Shown here: positions 7,769 through 16,691 of the stretch, one piece after another | Numbering within the stretch: position 1 is the stretch's first letter | Layout: every line of letters begins with the position of its first letter | Assembly (NCBI RefSeq): GCF_000346485.2 | Contig: NZ_KQ976354.1 | Location: 11,242,341 to 11,306,340 of the forward strand | From: Scytonema hofmannii PCC 7110 | Lineage (GTDB): Bacteria; Cyanobacteriota; Cyanobacteriia; Cyanobacteriales; Nostocaceae | Reading direction: 5' to 3' | DNA: 64,000 nucleotides | Translations under genes and position numbers: made by a program | Notes under the pieces: model-generated | What the model saw: the letters and a program-made list of their open reading frames with translations, nothing else | What the model was told of the DNA's origin: nothing | The model's database searches: none

Positions 7769-9856
7769 CCCACATTCCGCACTTCAAATTGAAGTACAAA
7801 AAAACTACAATCAACGTAAAAGTCAAACAATTAGGATAATTAAGAAAAGAATATTGAACCAATCCGTGGCATAAAGAAAAATTATCAATTATCAAATATT
7901 TAACTGATAAAACAGGTTATTTAAGCACTAAAAATTGGAGGAATAATTATGATTTCCTCGGAAACTGAGAAATTTTTATTCACTCTCCATATACTGCTTA
8001 AATTAAGAAAGCAAATAATATTTTTGACAAGATGATGGCAGATTATTCAAAATAAAATGACGCTCTTCTGTTAAATTAACTATTTGACTAACACCGTTTA
8101 AAATTAAAATATGAATTCCTTGAAAACATTGAAATACCCACCTTAATGTAGGACTAAAAGTTAATTTTCCTAATTGATTTTTGATTCCCATCTTGACTCT
8201 TTTTAAGCTGTTTCTTAGTTGCCTTTGACCGAGATTATAAACTAATAAACACAGAGACATTAAAAATAACATCGTCTCTATTCTTTCAGGATTTTCTACA
8301 AAAAAACTATCAACAAAAAATAATGGGTCTTTCAGAAATCTAAATCCTCGTTCACATGATTGTTGATTTTTATAATTTCTCAGAATTTCTTCTGGCTCTA
8401 ACTTATTCTCGTCTACTAAATTAGTTGCTAAAATAAACCTTCCTGCTTCTTTTCTTTGGATTTCTATCTCTTCTATTTTTTCATGAATGACTCCTGATAT
8501 TTTATAAATAGTCTGATTCTCTTTTGATTGACTTTCAAAAATTTGAACATCTTTAATTTCAAATAGTTTCAATTTCTTATTAATGGCTTTTAGTCTGTAT
8601 CTGGCTTGCTCCGGTGTTTCAAAATCTTCTTTTTTGAATGCTTTCAACTGCTTTTCAACTTTTTCTTTTTCTTTTTTTAGCTTTTTCTCTAGCTTTTCTA
8701 AATCACTAATTTTTCTGTTTTGACTTTCTACTATTAGCCATATTTGTTTAATTCCACCATAATTTACTATTTCTTCTTTCCATTTATATCCTTCTAAGTT
8801 TAGGGCTGCTCTTTTATCTCTTTCTTCTGGACTTATCTCTTCTATTTCTACAAACTTCACTAATCCCTGTGCTTTTTTAATTGTCATCGGTACTCTACTT
8901 ATCCATTTTAGATGTTCAATTAATTGGAGATTTTCTTGACTATATAATGCGCTATCGCAGACCATAATACTTTCAAAATCTATTTGCTTTTTAAACTCTA
9001 CTAAAATTTTTCCAAATACGGCTTTATCCGCTTCATTACCATCTCCCGCTCTCATTAATAATGGTATATCTCCATCACTACTCGTAATTAAATCTAAAAT
9101 ACATTGTTTCAAATCTGGTCTATGGTCACGAGAATATCCTTTGGTTACAATTATTGGTCTTTCTCTGCTTACTTCTTCTTTTTCCTGATTTTCTCCACTT
9201 TTATATTCTCCATGTAGATGAAATGATGTCGCATCCAGATGTGAATATTTTGTATTTATCTGAAATTTTTTAATCACTGATAATCCAATTTCTATAAACA
9301 GATTATTCAATCCATATTTATATAATTTATCCATGACTCTTCCCAGTTTATCGTCATTCATATAATCTTTTTTTACCTCTGAACCCAATAATATTTCGAT
9401 TCCTTTATCTTCAAAAAACTGGCTAAATAAATATAAAGGTCTTGATACAAATCCTAATCCATTGATTAAAATTGCTTTCACCAATATTCCCGCTGAAATC
9501 TTCTCTCGGGTGTCTATTCCTAATTTAGAATTTATTATTTCAACTATTCCTATTTCGTCAATCAGCCCAGCTACTATTCCTAAGTGGTCGATATTCTTAA
9601 TTTTCGCATCTGAGATTGGGAACATTTTTTACCTATCAAAGATTTTTGAGTTTTTCTGATTGTCCCATTTGAAATTAATCAATGTATATTTAGTTTTATC
9701 AAAAGCTGGAAATCAATTTTCTACTTTGCTTTTGCTTTATTTCTTCATGCCAACTCAATGCCGAACTACTGAAAAAATTCGTGTATTTTTATTTACCTGC
9801 ATCTGAGAAGAATTATGTGACTCTCTGTACTACATTTTGAAGTGCGGAATGTGGGT
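7769..9856 (-). mobile_element. Complete IS1634-family insertion sequence
   Basis: 2088-bp element with 20-bp perfect inverted repeats, CCCACATTCCGCACTTCAAA at 7769-7788 and its complement at 9837-9856. The flanks are a 6-bp direct duplication TAATCG (7763-7768 and 9857-9862). It carries a single full-length transposase gene on the minus strand (8003-9625). Perfect ends, intact gene and intact target duplication indicate a recent, probably still active insertion. Confidence 0.93.
8003..9625 (-). CDS. IS1634-family DDE transposase
   Basis: A 540-residue transposase, the usual length for IS1634. The N-terminus ('HLGIVAGLIDEIGIVEIINSKLG') is the DUF4277-type region. Catalytic DDE candidates are Asp in 'YSHLDATSFHLHG', Asp in 'MVCDSALYSQEN', and Glu in 'QSCERGFRFLKDPLFF', which carries the Y/C-x-x-R-x-x-F-R-x-x-K type signature of the IS4-related superfamily. 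A Lys/Glu-rich coiled stretch around residues 300-345 is the insertion typical of this family. It is the only gene of the IS at 7769-9856 and is much richer in A/T than the adjacent eCIS genes, consistent with a mobile origin. Confidence 0.92.
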   Translation of the reverse strand: MFPISDAKIKNIDHLGIVAGLIDEIGIVEIINSKLGIDTREKISAGILVKAILINGLGFVSRPLYLFSQFFEDKGIEILLGSEVKKDYMNDDKLGRVMDKLYKYGLNNLFIEIGLSVIKKFQINTKYSHLDATSFHLHGEYKSGENQEKEEVSRERPIIVTKGYSRDHRPDLKQCILDLITSSDGDIPLLMRAGDGNEADKAVFGKILVEFKKQIDFESIMVCDSALYSQENLQLIEHLKWISRVPMTIKKAQGLVKFVEIEEISPEERDKRAALNLEGYKWKEEIVNYGGIKQIWLIVESQNRKISDLEKLEKKLKKEKEKVEKQLKAFKKEDFETPEQARYRLKAINKKLKLFEIKDVQIFESQSKENQTIYKISGVIHEKIEEIEIQRKEAGRFILATNLVDENKLEPEEILRNYKNQQSCERGFRFLKDPLFFVDSFFVENPERIETMLFLMSLCLLVYNLGQRQLRNSLKRVKMGIKNQLGKLTFSPTLRWVFQCFQGIHILILNGVSQIVNLTEERHFILNNLPSSCQKYYLLS

Positions 9857-10000
9857 AATCGGTAAATACAAATTGTATATACTAGAAAAACAAAAAGTTG
9901 GCTACCAAACTATTGTTGATGAAGCACTATTGGAGCAATTTGGCGCTCTAGTAGAACTTAAGCTATCTTAGATATACTTATTATAATTGTGAGATAAAAT

Positions 10001-10246
10001 ATGATTGATAGAGAAGTTACAGGAACTATAAATAAAGATGGTTTTGTTACTTTTGATGAGGAAATCGAAATAACTGAGCCTCAAAATGTTACTATCATTT
10101 TCAGAGGAACTAATCAAGATAGTAAACCTGTAAAGCTTAAGACTCAGCAAGAACTAACGGATAAGATCATTCAAGGTCTACATGAAGCCATTACAGGTAA
10201 AACAGTTCCACTGTCAGCGTTATGGGATGAAGTAGATGCTGACTGA
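10001..10246 (+). CDS. Antitoxin of a RelE-type toxin-antitoxin pair
   Basis: An 81-residue acidic protein, 'MIDREVTGTINKDGFVTFDEEIEITEPQNVTIIF', followed by a variable C-terminal helix ending 'SALWDEVDAD'. The short N-terminal beta-rich part with a flexible acidic tail fits an antitoxin that wraps its toxin and binds its own promoter. Its stop overlaps the start of the RelE-like gene by 11 bp, so the two are translationally coupled. The family of the N-terminal part is not recognised with certainty. It lies 30 bp after the remnant ending at 9971. Confidence 0.65.
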   Translation: MIDREVTGTINKDGFVTFDEEIEITEPQNVTIIFRGTNQDSKPVKLKTQQELTDKIIQGLHEAITGKTVPLSALWDEVDAD

Positions 10247-10604
10247 TGATAAGCCTGTTCAAGTAGTACTGAGCGAATTATTCTTAAAAGAGATTAAAGA
10301 TTTAGCTAAGTCCTATCGTTCTGTCAGGAAAGATATATTACCTTTAATTAATAAATTGAGTAATGGTGAAATCATAGGAGTTCGCTTACAAGGATTTGAT
10401 TATGAAGTTTATAAAGTAAGAGTAAAAAATAGTGATAATAAGAAGGGTGCTAGTGGTGGATATAGAGTAATTTATTATGTTAAGACAACTGATTTTATTG
10501 TTTTGAGTAATATTTATTCAAAATCAGATTACGAAAATATAGATGATAGTTTAATAGAAAAGTCAATCCAACAATATTTAGAGAATTTAGAAAATAACTT
10601 GTAA
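10236..10604 (+). CDS. RelE/HigB-like toxin
   Basis: A 122-residue basic protein. 'FLKEIKDLAKSYRSVRKDI' is the N-terminal helical hairpin, 'GVRLQGFDYEVYKVRVKN' the first strands, and 'GGYRVIYYVKTTDFIVLSNIYSKSDYENI' the core strands with the final Y/S-K-x-x-x-x-x-i pattern of RelE-superfamily ribosome-dependent mRNA interferases. Conserved Arg/Lys/Tyr residues in those strands are the usual catalytic set. It is encoded directly after and overlapping the antitoxin at 10001-10246, in the normal antitoxin-first order. Confidence 0.8.
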   Translation: MLTDDKPVQVVLSELFLKEIKDLAKSYRSVRKDILPLINKLSNGEIIGVRLQGFDYEVYKVRVKNSDNKKGASGGYRVIYYVKTTDFIVLSNIYSKSDYENIDDSLIEKSIQQYLENLENNL

Positions 10605-10669
10605 ACACCAACCTGAATATAGAAAGTTGGGCAGAGTAAAAATTTTCTTGCAAGCGATTAAGATACTTT

Positions 10670-10756
10670 CTAATCAGGACTAATTGTTTTTTGATACTCC
10701 TCCAATGCTTTGGCTGCTTCATCGTGCCTTGGGTTAAAACTGCGAAAGAGAGCGAT
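10670..10756 (-). pseudogene. C-terminal gene fragment, unknown
   Basis: On the minus strand a short frame reads 'ALFRSFNPRHDEAAKAL', then 'EEYQKTISPD', and ends in TAG at 10670-10672. It looks like the last ~30 codons of a lost gene, cut near 10760 where the sequence GGGCTTGCTGAAAAAGTC begins, which resembles an insertion-sequence end. Rest of 10605-10947: AT-rich, no gene seen. Confidence 0.35.
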
Positions 10757-10947
10757 CGGCTAGTTAGGGCTTGCTGAAAAAGTCATAAAAACGCAGTAGG
10801 AGAGTCGATCAGTTATTCAAGCAAGAGTCTTAGATAGTTTTTTATTATTGATGATAAATAAATCATCATTTTTAGTGATGAAATAGAGAGAAAAAGGTGT
10901 GATTTTAAAAAATTGGCATAAAAAGACATAAAAAACCCGCAATAACC

Positions 10948-11833
10948 TTGAGACATGAAAGAATTACGAGTTGGGAAAATCCCATTGAGAAAGCAGTTTG
11001 GCAATTAAAACAAGTGTGTAAGAATTTACCCACTAGACCAATTACTGTTTGGGACAGTGAATATGGTTGTGCGCCATTCATCTTAAAGACTGCCGATGTT
11101 TGTGCGGACAATAGGCGTGAGATTACGTTCAAATCTTTGTTTGTGGGGCGAACCGGAGGCTTATTCTGGCAGAGGGCGTCCGAAAAAGCATGGTTCTCCC
11201 TTCAAGCTCAACGAACCCAAAACATGGAGTAGTGCATCATCTACCTTAGAATTCTTTGACCCAAAACTAGGACGGGTGCGGATTAGCCTCTGGAAAAATC
11301 TGCATTTCCGCAAAGCCGCTACACCTCCAATGTTACTGATTCGGGTGGAACGTCTTGATGAGCATGGCAATTTAAGAGTAAAGAAACCATTATGGTTGGC
11401 TTGGGTGGGCGCTGAAATGCCCACCCTTGAAGAAGTCTGGCGTCTGTACTTGCGTCGCTTTGCAATTGACCATTGGTATCGTTTCTTGAAACAACGCCTA
11501 CACTGGACTGTTCCAAAACTAAGTACTCCCAAGCAATGCGAAAGATGGAGTGACTTGATGCCTCTAATGACTTGGGAGTTATGGTTAGCTCGTGATATCG
11601 TTGCTGATAATCCTTTACCCTGGGAGAAGTCAATTGACAAATTGACTCGAGGAAGAGTTGCCCAAGCTATGGGTGGAGTTTTAGCCGCGATTGGTTCTCC
11701 TGCTGTTCCACCCAAACCTCGTGGAAAATCTCCCGGCTGGACTCCAGGCAAAACTCGTATGCGTAAAAACCGATATCCAACAGTTAAAAAAAGAGCAAGC
11801 TCTCCCCCTAAAGACCCACCTGTTGCAGTCTAA
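10948..11833 (+). pseudogene. Degraded transposase (frameshifted, N-terminus missing)
   Basis: The first frame (10948-11232) reads 'ITSWENPIEKAVWQLKQV' and 'ITVWDSEYGCAPFILKTADV'. The second frame (from about 11105 to 11833) continues 'VRLRSNLCLWGEPEAYSGRG', 'WLAWVGAEMPTLEEVWRLY', 'RRFAIDHWYRFLKQRLHWT' and a basic tail. Together they look like the catalytic and C-terminal parts of a cyanobacterial DDE transposase of about 400 residues ('WDSEYG' holding a catalytic Asp; 'RFAIDHWYRFLKQRL' the E region). A frame change near 11100-11120 and the absence of the N-terminal third show it is dead. It ends shortly before the truncated wHTH copy at 11919, and its insertion or decay probably removed that copy's 5' end. 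Confidence 0.75.
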
Positions 11834-11918
11834 CACCAAATATTCGTCCCATTTTTCCCAAGTCTCTGATTAACTCAGCCCTGCTGAGTCGTTTTACACT
11901 GCTTAGTCTAAACTCCAG

Positions 11919-12643
11919 AATTTAATGTTTTGGAGGAATTTATTCTCCGTGCAAGTATTGAATTTACCCCTCTTCCTACATTACAAGAATTGGCAAGTGT
12001 ACTTGGGTTGGATCTTGTATTTGTGAAAAGTACTGCTGACAATTTAGTAAGATTTAAGAGTTTGAAAATTTCCGAAACAGGTGCGATTAAAATTACATCA
12101 CAAGGGCAGGAATTTTACAAACAGGGAAATGTCTCTTTACCACCATCTGCGAAACAGATTTATGCGATCGCCGATCCTTTTGCAGAAAATCTGACTTTTC
12201 AGTTTGAAGCTTTACCATTAGGATTAGCAGATTTACCCGATTTAGCAGAGTTAATTTTTATTGAGAATCATCTTCCCCCTCTCAACAGTCTGGCAATTAC
12301 CGATATTCAACAACTGATTCAGGCTGCAGGGTTGGGGCTTCACGTACCTGAAGAAGGAAAAATCGTGACGAATTTTCAGATGATTGGCAAGTCTCAGGTA
12401 TGTTGGAAGACTATCTCAATCTTTGTTTTACTTGATGTTATGGAAAACAAACATATTATTCAGGTTAGGCGAGATAAGCAAGTCTTAGAACAAGCATCAA
12501 ATTGGCTGACAGAACTACAAGCGCAACAAAAATTTGATTTGAAGAATTTGGGTATTACAATATTGCAAGAAAATATTCCTGTAACTCATTCAAGACCAAA
12601 AGCTAAACGTCAAAGGTCAACAACAAAGAAAAGCCAAAAATAA
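11919..12643 (+). pseudogene. 5'-truncated duplicate of the winged-helix gene at 5698-6729
   Basis: From 'AATTTAATGTTTTGGAGG' at 11919 onward the sequence is nearly identical to 6007-6729, through the stop codon. The protein (up to 237 residues from a TTG at 11930) keeps the putative winged helix, the middle domain and the basic KRQRSTTKKSQK tail, but lacks the first ~105 residues. Upstream of 11919 the sequence is unrelated and belongs to the transposase remnant region. Differences between the copies are mostly conservative substitutions (for example MGLVDL versus LGLADL), so selection may have acted on both for some time. It could still be translated from the TTG, but no ribosome-binding site is obvious. 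Confidence 0.75.
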
Positions 12644-12692
12644 AAATGCAATTGTGTCTGATAGGATTTCTAAATCATTTGTGAGAAAATTA

Positions 12693-12715
12693 CCCGACTT
12701 CTCAAAGAAGTTGGG
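12693..12715. repeat. Degenerate REP-like palindrome
   Basis: CCCGACTTCT/AGAAGTTGGG with a CAA loop, a relative of the perfect palindrome at 4043-4075. It lies between the truncated wHTH copy and the 3' end of the eCIS operon and could act as a weak terminator for either side. Confidence 0.55.
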
Positions 12716-12837
12716 AATCTGAGTGAAATGTTACTCATGAAGATAGGATGGTTTTGTAGTGTTAGAGATTGTCAACACTTCGCTTATTGCTCTCTGATAC
12801 AATTTTGTGCTTTTTTCATTTCTCCTTCTCACGCTCC

Positions 12838-12963
12838 TAGGGCAAACGCATCTTATTTTTAGAATGCTTGCTGAACAAAGGTTTCAGCCATTATTTAGTT
12901 TTGTTGCTAAAATTTGAAACCCTTATAGCACATGGCTTTCAAAATTTTAATGCGTTTGCCCTA
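12838..12963. mobile_element. 126-bp MITE with 14-bp inverted ends and 10-bp target repeat
   Basis: TAGGGCAAACGCAT at 12838-12851 is repeated in inverse at 12950-12963. Outside, CTCACGCTCC occurs exactly at 12828-12837 and 12964-12973. The inside holds a second imperfect hairpin (AAATTTGAAA..TTTCAAAATTTT) and no coding frame. The inserted end supplies the TAG stop of the DUF4157 gene; without the insertion that frame would run GAG AAG GAG AAA TGA, adding three residues (KEK). Confidence 0.8.
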
Positions 12964-14859
12964 CTCACGCTCCCGAGCAGCCATTCGGGCTTTTCTACGG
13001 GCAGTATTTTTAGCAGCCTCAATTTGCTTTTGATCTTCTTTATAAAGAGGCGTGCCTTTTTCTGCTGCAACCATTTTGTCAAACTTACCTCGACCGGCAT
13101 TCAGTTTTCGCTTTGTGAGCCAACCAGCAAAAGTGACTTGTAGCTCCTCTAAAACCTTTCCAAAAGGTGATTTTGATGATGGATTTGGAATACCAAGATA
13201 GTCGATGACGACTTCGTCAAGTGCCTTATCGCTACCAGTTTCTAGTAAACTGCGAACTTCGTCATTTGTGGCCGCAATGATTGTCATCTCCTTAGAGATC
13301 TTTTCATCCAAGCTCTTAATTGCTTTTGCTTGGCCTGCTTCAACTTTCTGTGCAAACTCTCGCATTGCCTTTTTTGCGGTATCCTTTGCATTGCCTCGTG
13401 CTTCCTTAGTTTCAGCTGTAGCAGTAGTTTGAACTGTACCTTGAACAGCAACAGCAATAGCCGTACCTACAGCAACATTGGCACCTGGTATGAAGCTAGT
13501 TACGATTGTACCAATCACACCTGCTAATGTGGGCAGCAATCCCCAATAATCACTGGGATCTCCCTCCAGCTCGCTGTTAATTTGTTGCTCTGCTAAGTCT
13601 TTAAAAGCATTGACGGCACTCATGACCTCGATCTTGTGACCATTCAAATAGGTTTTGGCGCGTGTTAATGCGTTTCCAGCTCCTCGGGTCATATTCATCT
13701 CTAGTTGAGTCGCTGGATTGTAGCTTAAACGACTTATGTTGTCCTCCTCGAATATAATTGCGTTATCTGCTGATTGAGATACCACTGTCTGGTTGCTTAA
13801 ATCTGCTACTTTATCCGGTTTTCTCCCTAAAAAATTGTTGATCGCTTCTTGCTGGTCTTTATTTATCTTAGCTGGGATGACTGCTTCCATAGTCATCTGT
13901 AGCCATTGGTCAAAATTGGGTTTCCTAATTCTATATTTTTTTGCCTGGACAACGGCTATGGCTAGTTCCACCCTCTGTTGACCATAGGGGGCTGCCGCCT
14001 TAGAATGCTCCCTTAAACCTTCCAGTTCTTCGCGATTGAATCGCGCTAGTTCCTTCAGCATATCTAACATTGGAAGTGGGCCTAGATAGCGAAATTTGTT
14101 ATCGTATTTTGTCCACGTATAGCTTTGTTCTTGCCATGATTGATCCATGTAGTTTACTTGCATTGGGGTTTCTCGTGCTATTGTCACTCCCGTCTTTGAG
14201 ACGTCAGTCATTGGCTGGGTACCAAAGAGTGCATTTGCTGCCCTGTTCGCTTCTTGTTCAGCAGCATCTTGAGGATGGCTAATTGTCAGGGGTCTTTCGG
14301 AAGTCTGAACATGATTGCTTTGCTGAATAGTATGGGTTAATTCATGTGCAAGTAATTTTTTTCCTTCTGCTGTTGTTGGTGCATACTGAGCAGATCCAAA
14401 AACAATATGATGATTTACAGTATAAGCTAATGCATTCACAGCTCGCGCTGACTCAGCTGCTTGTGCATTGGTGTGAAGTCGAATGTTGCTGAAATTTTGT
14501 CCAAAGTGCTGTTCCATCAATGCACGAGTTTTGGTATCCAGAGCTTGACCGGGCGATCGCAATACTTCATGTACAATGGAAGGAACCTTAGTAGGTGCTT
14601 CTGAATTTGCAGCATGACGCTGTAAAATGCTTCCCTGAATAGGCTTTCCTTCATTCCTTATCTGCAAAGCTAGTTGTTTACCACAAGTTTTCTGCAAGTT
14701 CCTTTGACAATTATTCCCTAAACCTCGACTCCAAGAACTTAACAGAGATGGTTCAAAACTTGGTAAATGCAGTCGATGTTTCTGTGCGGCTACTAGTTGA
14801 GAATGGCTGTTATTTGCCTCATTCTTAGTTTTATTCTTGCTGGTTGGGGCATATAACAT
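12961..14859 (-). CDS. DUF4157 (eCIS-associated) protein, putative cargo/toxin
   Basis: A 632-residue protein. Residues about 95-180 form a DUF4157 domain: 'GQALDTKTRALMEQHFGQNFSNIRLHT', 'ARAVNALAYTVNHHIVFG' and the zinc-protease-like 'AHELTHTIQQ' (His172, Glu173, His176). DUF4157 is a known marker of proteins encoded with extracellular contractile injection systems, thought to act as leader or processing domain for cargo. The C-terminal ~400 residues are not recognised. They contain a Gly/Ala-rich hydrophobic hairpin near residues 445-475 ('GVIGTIVTSFIPGANVAVG') that could insert in membranes, then a helical, Lys-rich end. Last gene of the eCIS operon, 134 bp after the DUF6519 gene. Its stop codon comes from the MITE at 12838-12963. 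Confidence 0.85.
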   Translation of the reverse strand: MLYAPTSKNKTKNEANNSHSQLVAAQKHRLHLPSFEPSLLSSWSRGLGNNCQRNLQKTCGKQLALQIRNEGKPIQGSILQRHAANSEAPTKVPSIVHEVLRSPGQALDTKTRALMEQHFGQNFSNIRLHTNAQAAESARAVNALAYTVNHHIVFGSAQYAPTTAEGKKLLAHELTHTIQQSNHVQTSERPLTISHPQDAAEQEANRAANALFGTQPMTDVSKTGVTIARETPMQVNYMDQSWQEQSYTWTKYDNKFRYLGPLPMLDMLKELARFNREELEGLREHSKAAAPYGQQRVELAIAVVQAKKYRIRKPNFDQWLQMTMEAVIPAKINKDQQEAINNFLGRKPDKVADLSNQTVVSQSADNAIIFEEDNISRLSYNPATQLEMNMTRGAGNALTRAKTYLNGHKIEVMSAVNAFKDLAEQQINSELEGDPSDYWGLLPTLAGVIGTIVTSFIPGANVAVGTAIAVAVQGTVQTTATAETKEARGNAKDTAKKAMREFAQKVEAGQAKAIKSLDEKISKEMTIIAATNDEVRSLLETGSDKALDEVVIDYLGIPNPSSKSPFGKVLEELQVTFAGWLTKRKLNAGRGKFDKMVAAEKGTPLYKEDQKQIEAAKNTARRKARMAARERE

Positions 14860-14993
14860 GGTCTTTTCTCCTGAATCAATTTTTTCACTGCAAATTTATT
14901 TGTTCCAATTACCTGGAAATAGTAATTTAATGACTTGGTGAAATGATGCAACACTTCGCCCGATCGATCTTGTTTGCCAATTAAGGTTTGATA

Positions 14994-16682
14994 TCACTCG
15001 TTATCACTTTTAATTCTCCATAGCTCGGTTAACTGACGACGGCAATCATAATATCCAGATGTAATTTGTCCTTCCCCATCAACTGAAATTACTGCAAGTG
15101 GTGCGTAATGATGAGCAATACCGTGGGGTGATAAGGCTTTGGGGTTGTTAACAGAGCCAGCCCATTCCACATCACCAGTAGCTGTGCGAGCAGGAATTAA
15201 CCAGTAATCACCTGTTCGGTATGTAGGTGGCTGCTGTTTTTCTAGTGCGGGAAACTGGATTTGGACTCTGTCTTCTAAGACTATCCACTTATTTTCTTCA
15301 ACAATTTGCGTTCCATGTGTGAAATCGTTTTGATTATTTGTACTAAATTTTTGATCCCACCGCCGTAAATATGGGTGTTTTTCTAAATATCCTCCAACAG
15401 TGGAGTTAGGTATTTCCGTTCTGGTTAGCGTTACCGTAAAGTTAACGCGATCGATTGAGGTAACCTTAAATAAGGGTTCGGCTCGATTTTGCAAAATGTA
15501 GTCATCATCAACAATTTCAACCCAATTCCCTTCAGAGAGGCTAAAACGACTGTCTCGTCCTAAGTGTGCTAGAGTAACGGTGACTGTTGAAGCCGTACCT
15601 ACTGTAACTGGTGCAATTATCGGAAATATTACCGAGCTATTCTCACGAGACCATTTGAAGGTTGCTTGTCCATCTTTGCTACTTTTATGAATCTCTACTC
15701 GGTAGAGTTGGTTTTCAGCCCCTCGATAGTGGGCTTTAGGGGCTATGATACAAGGCTCGCCGCTATCAGAATTGAGTTCCTGCGCCTTTGCTATCAGCTT
15801 CCCCGTTCCCGTGCCTGAATGTTCAACCACTTCACCCAATTCTTGCAGAAAGCTTGAATAATTATTTTTAACCGTACTTGCGTATTCTCCTAACTCATCA
15901 AGATTTTGGTTAATTTCCTTAACCTTCACCTGCCACACCAAGCGCGATCGCGTTGCAGTGTCCGATCCACCTAGCGCAACTTCACGAATACTAGGGATGA
16001 CATCGCTTTCATCCTCTACGCAACTAATATGGCGTTCCCATGCATCTAAGTAAACTAGATAATTTCCCCGTTTCAACTTTTCGCGATCTTCTACAGGATA
16101 GTTAAACTGGGTTTGATAAGTGATAATTTGACGAATTTTAGAAACTTTTTGAAGTTCATCATCATCAATGGGAAAAACAGGAGAAAAAGTTAACAGCCAT
16201 CGATCTAGTTCTTTAATAACTTCAGTAATTTGAACGATAATTCTTAGATCATCCTGATTTCGGTTATCTTGGTTTGGATTGTCTTGAATAAGGTAAATAT
16301 ATTGACCTTTTTTCAAAAATATGTTCTTATCACTTTGTGTAGCAATTTTGACCTGTCTTCCATTCATAATTTCCAAAATAGGAACATCGACGGCTTCTGA
16401 TGCACAAAGCAAACCATTAACGTAGTAGTGACCAGAGCTGATGATAAAGTCAAACTTAAGAGGATCGGCAGCAATGGTTAGGAATCCCATCTTTTCTACT
16501 GGTCCGCCATGTGGTCCAATTAAATCTGCTGCCAGAGTTTGTAGATAGTGCAAGAAAATAGCAACTTGTTCATTCCAGTCAGCATCAAGTTGAACCCGAC
16601 CCTGCTGCATCAGTACCCGTAAGAATTGTTTGTGAGGGTTAAAGGTGTTGCGGGTAAAATCTCCTCTAAATTCACCTTGCAT
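14994..16682 (-). CDS. DUF6519-type eCIS accessory/tail protein
   Basis: A 562-residue protein starting 'MQGEFRGDFTRNTFNPHKQFLRVLMQQGRVQLDADWNEQ', cited here only in outline (residues 1-39), which is the signature N-terminus of DUF6519 proteins found downstream of baseplate genes in eCIS loci. The remainder is beta-rich with 'GNYLVYLDAWERHI', 'RLVWQVKV' and 'GDYWLIPARTATGDVEW' motifs and ends with 'HHYAPLAVI', suggesting a modular fibre or adhesin-like structural protein. No enzymatic site is visible. It starts 9 bp after the tail protein I gene and precedes the DUF4157 cargo candidate. A role in the baseplate periphery or host recognition is plausible by position. Confidence 0.75.
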   Translation of the reverse strand: MQGEFRGDFTRNTFNPHKQFLRVLMQQGRVQLDADWNEQVAIFLHYLQTLAADLIGPHGGPVEKMGFLTIAADPLKFDFIISSGHYYVNGLLCASEAVDVPILEIMNGRQVKIATQSDKNIFLKKGQYIYLIQDNPNQDNRNQDDLRIIVQITEVIKELDRWLLTFSPVFPIDDDELQKVSKIRQIITYQTQFNYPVEDREKLKRGNYLVYLDAWERHISCVEDESDVIPSIREVALGGSDTATRSRLVWQVKVKEINQNLDELGEYASTVKNNYSSFLQELGEVVEHSGTGTGKLIAKAQELNSDSGEPCIIAPKAHYRGAENQLYRVEIHKSSKDGQATFKWSRENSSVIFPIIAPVTVGTASTVTVTLAHLGRDSRFSLSEGNWVEIVDDDYILQNRAEPLFKVTSIDRVNFTVTLTRTEIPNSTVGGYLEKHPYLRRWDQKFSTNNQNDFTHGTQIVEENKWIVLEDRVQIQFPALEKQQPPTYRTGDYWLIPARTATGDVEWAGSVNNPKALSPHGIAHHYAPLAVISVDGEGQITSGYYDCRRQLTELWRIKSDNE

Positions 16683-16691
16683 ATATTTCTC

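Larger units (their letters stand above)
7666..9971 (+). pseudogene. Small gene broken by an in-frame stop and an IS insertion
   Basis: Removing the IS at 7769-9856 and one copy of its 6-bp duplication rejoins one frame: 'MSDITLPAHSQLPKSELASLALLW', a TAG at 7738-7740, then 'RNQKYANLIGKYKLYILEKQ' and further residues ending 'VDEALLEQFGALVELKLS' with a stop at 9971, about 70 codons in all. The frame is kept across the insertion point, which shows the IS landed inside a former coding region. The family is not recognised; size and the neighbouring toxin-antitoxin genes suggest a lost toxin-antitoxin component, which is speculative. The rest of the gap 7397-7665 shows no gene, only degenerate short frames. 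Confidence 0.5.

Noticed and set aside
10767-11880. Attempt to define a complete IS around the degraded transposase
   Set aside because: GGGCTTGCTGAAAAAGTC at about 10769 looks like an IS end, but no matching inverted end or target duplication was found on the right side.
13205-13981. Several plus-strand frames inside the DUF4157 gene
   Set aside because: Shadows of the real minus-strand gene, without starts or domains.
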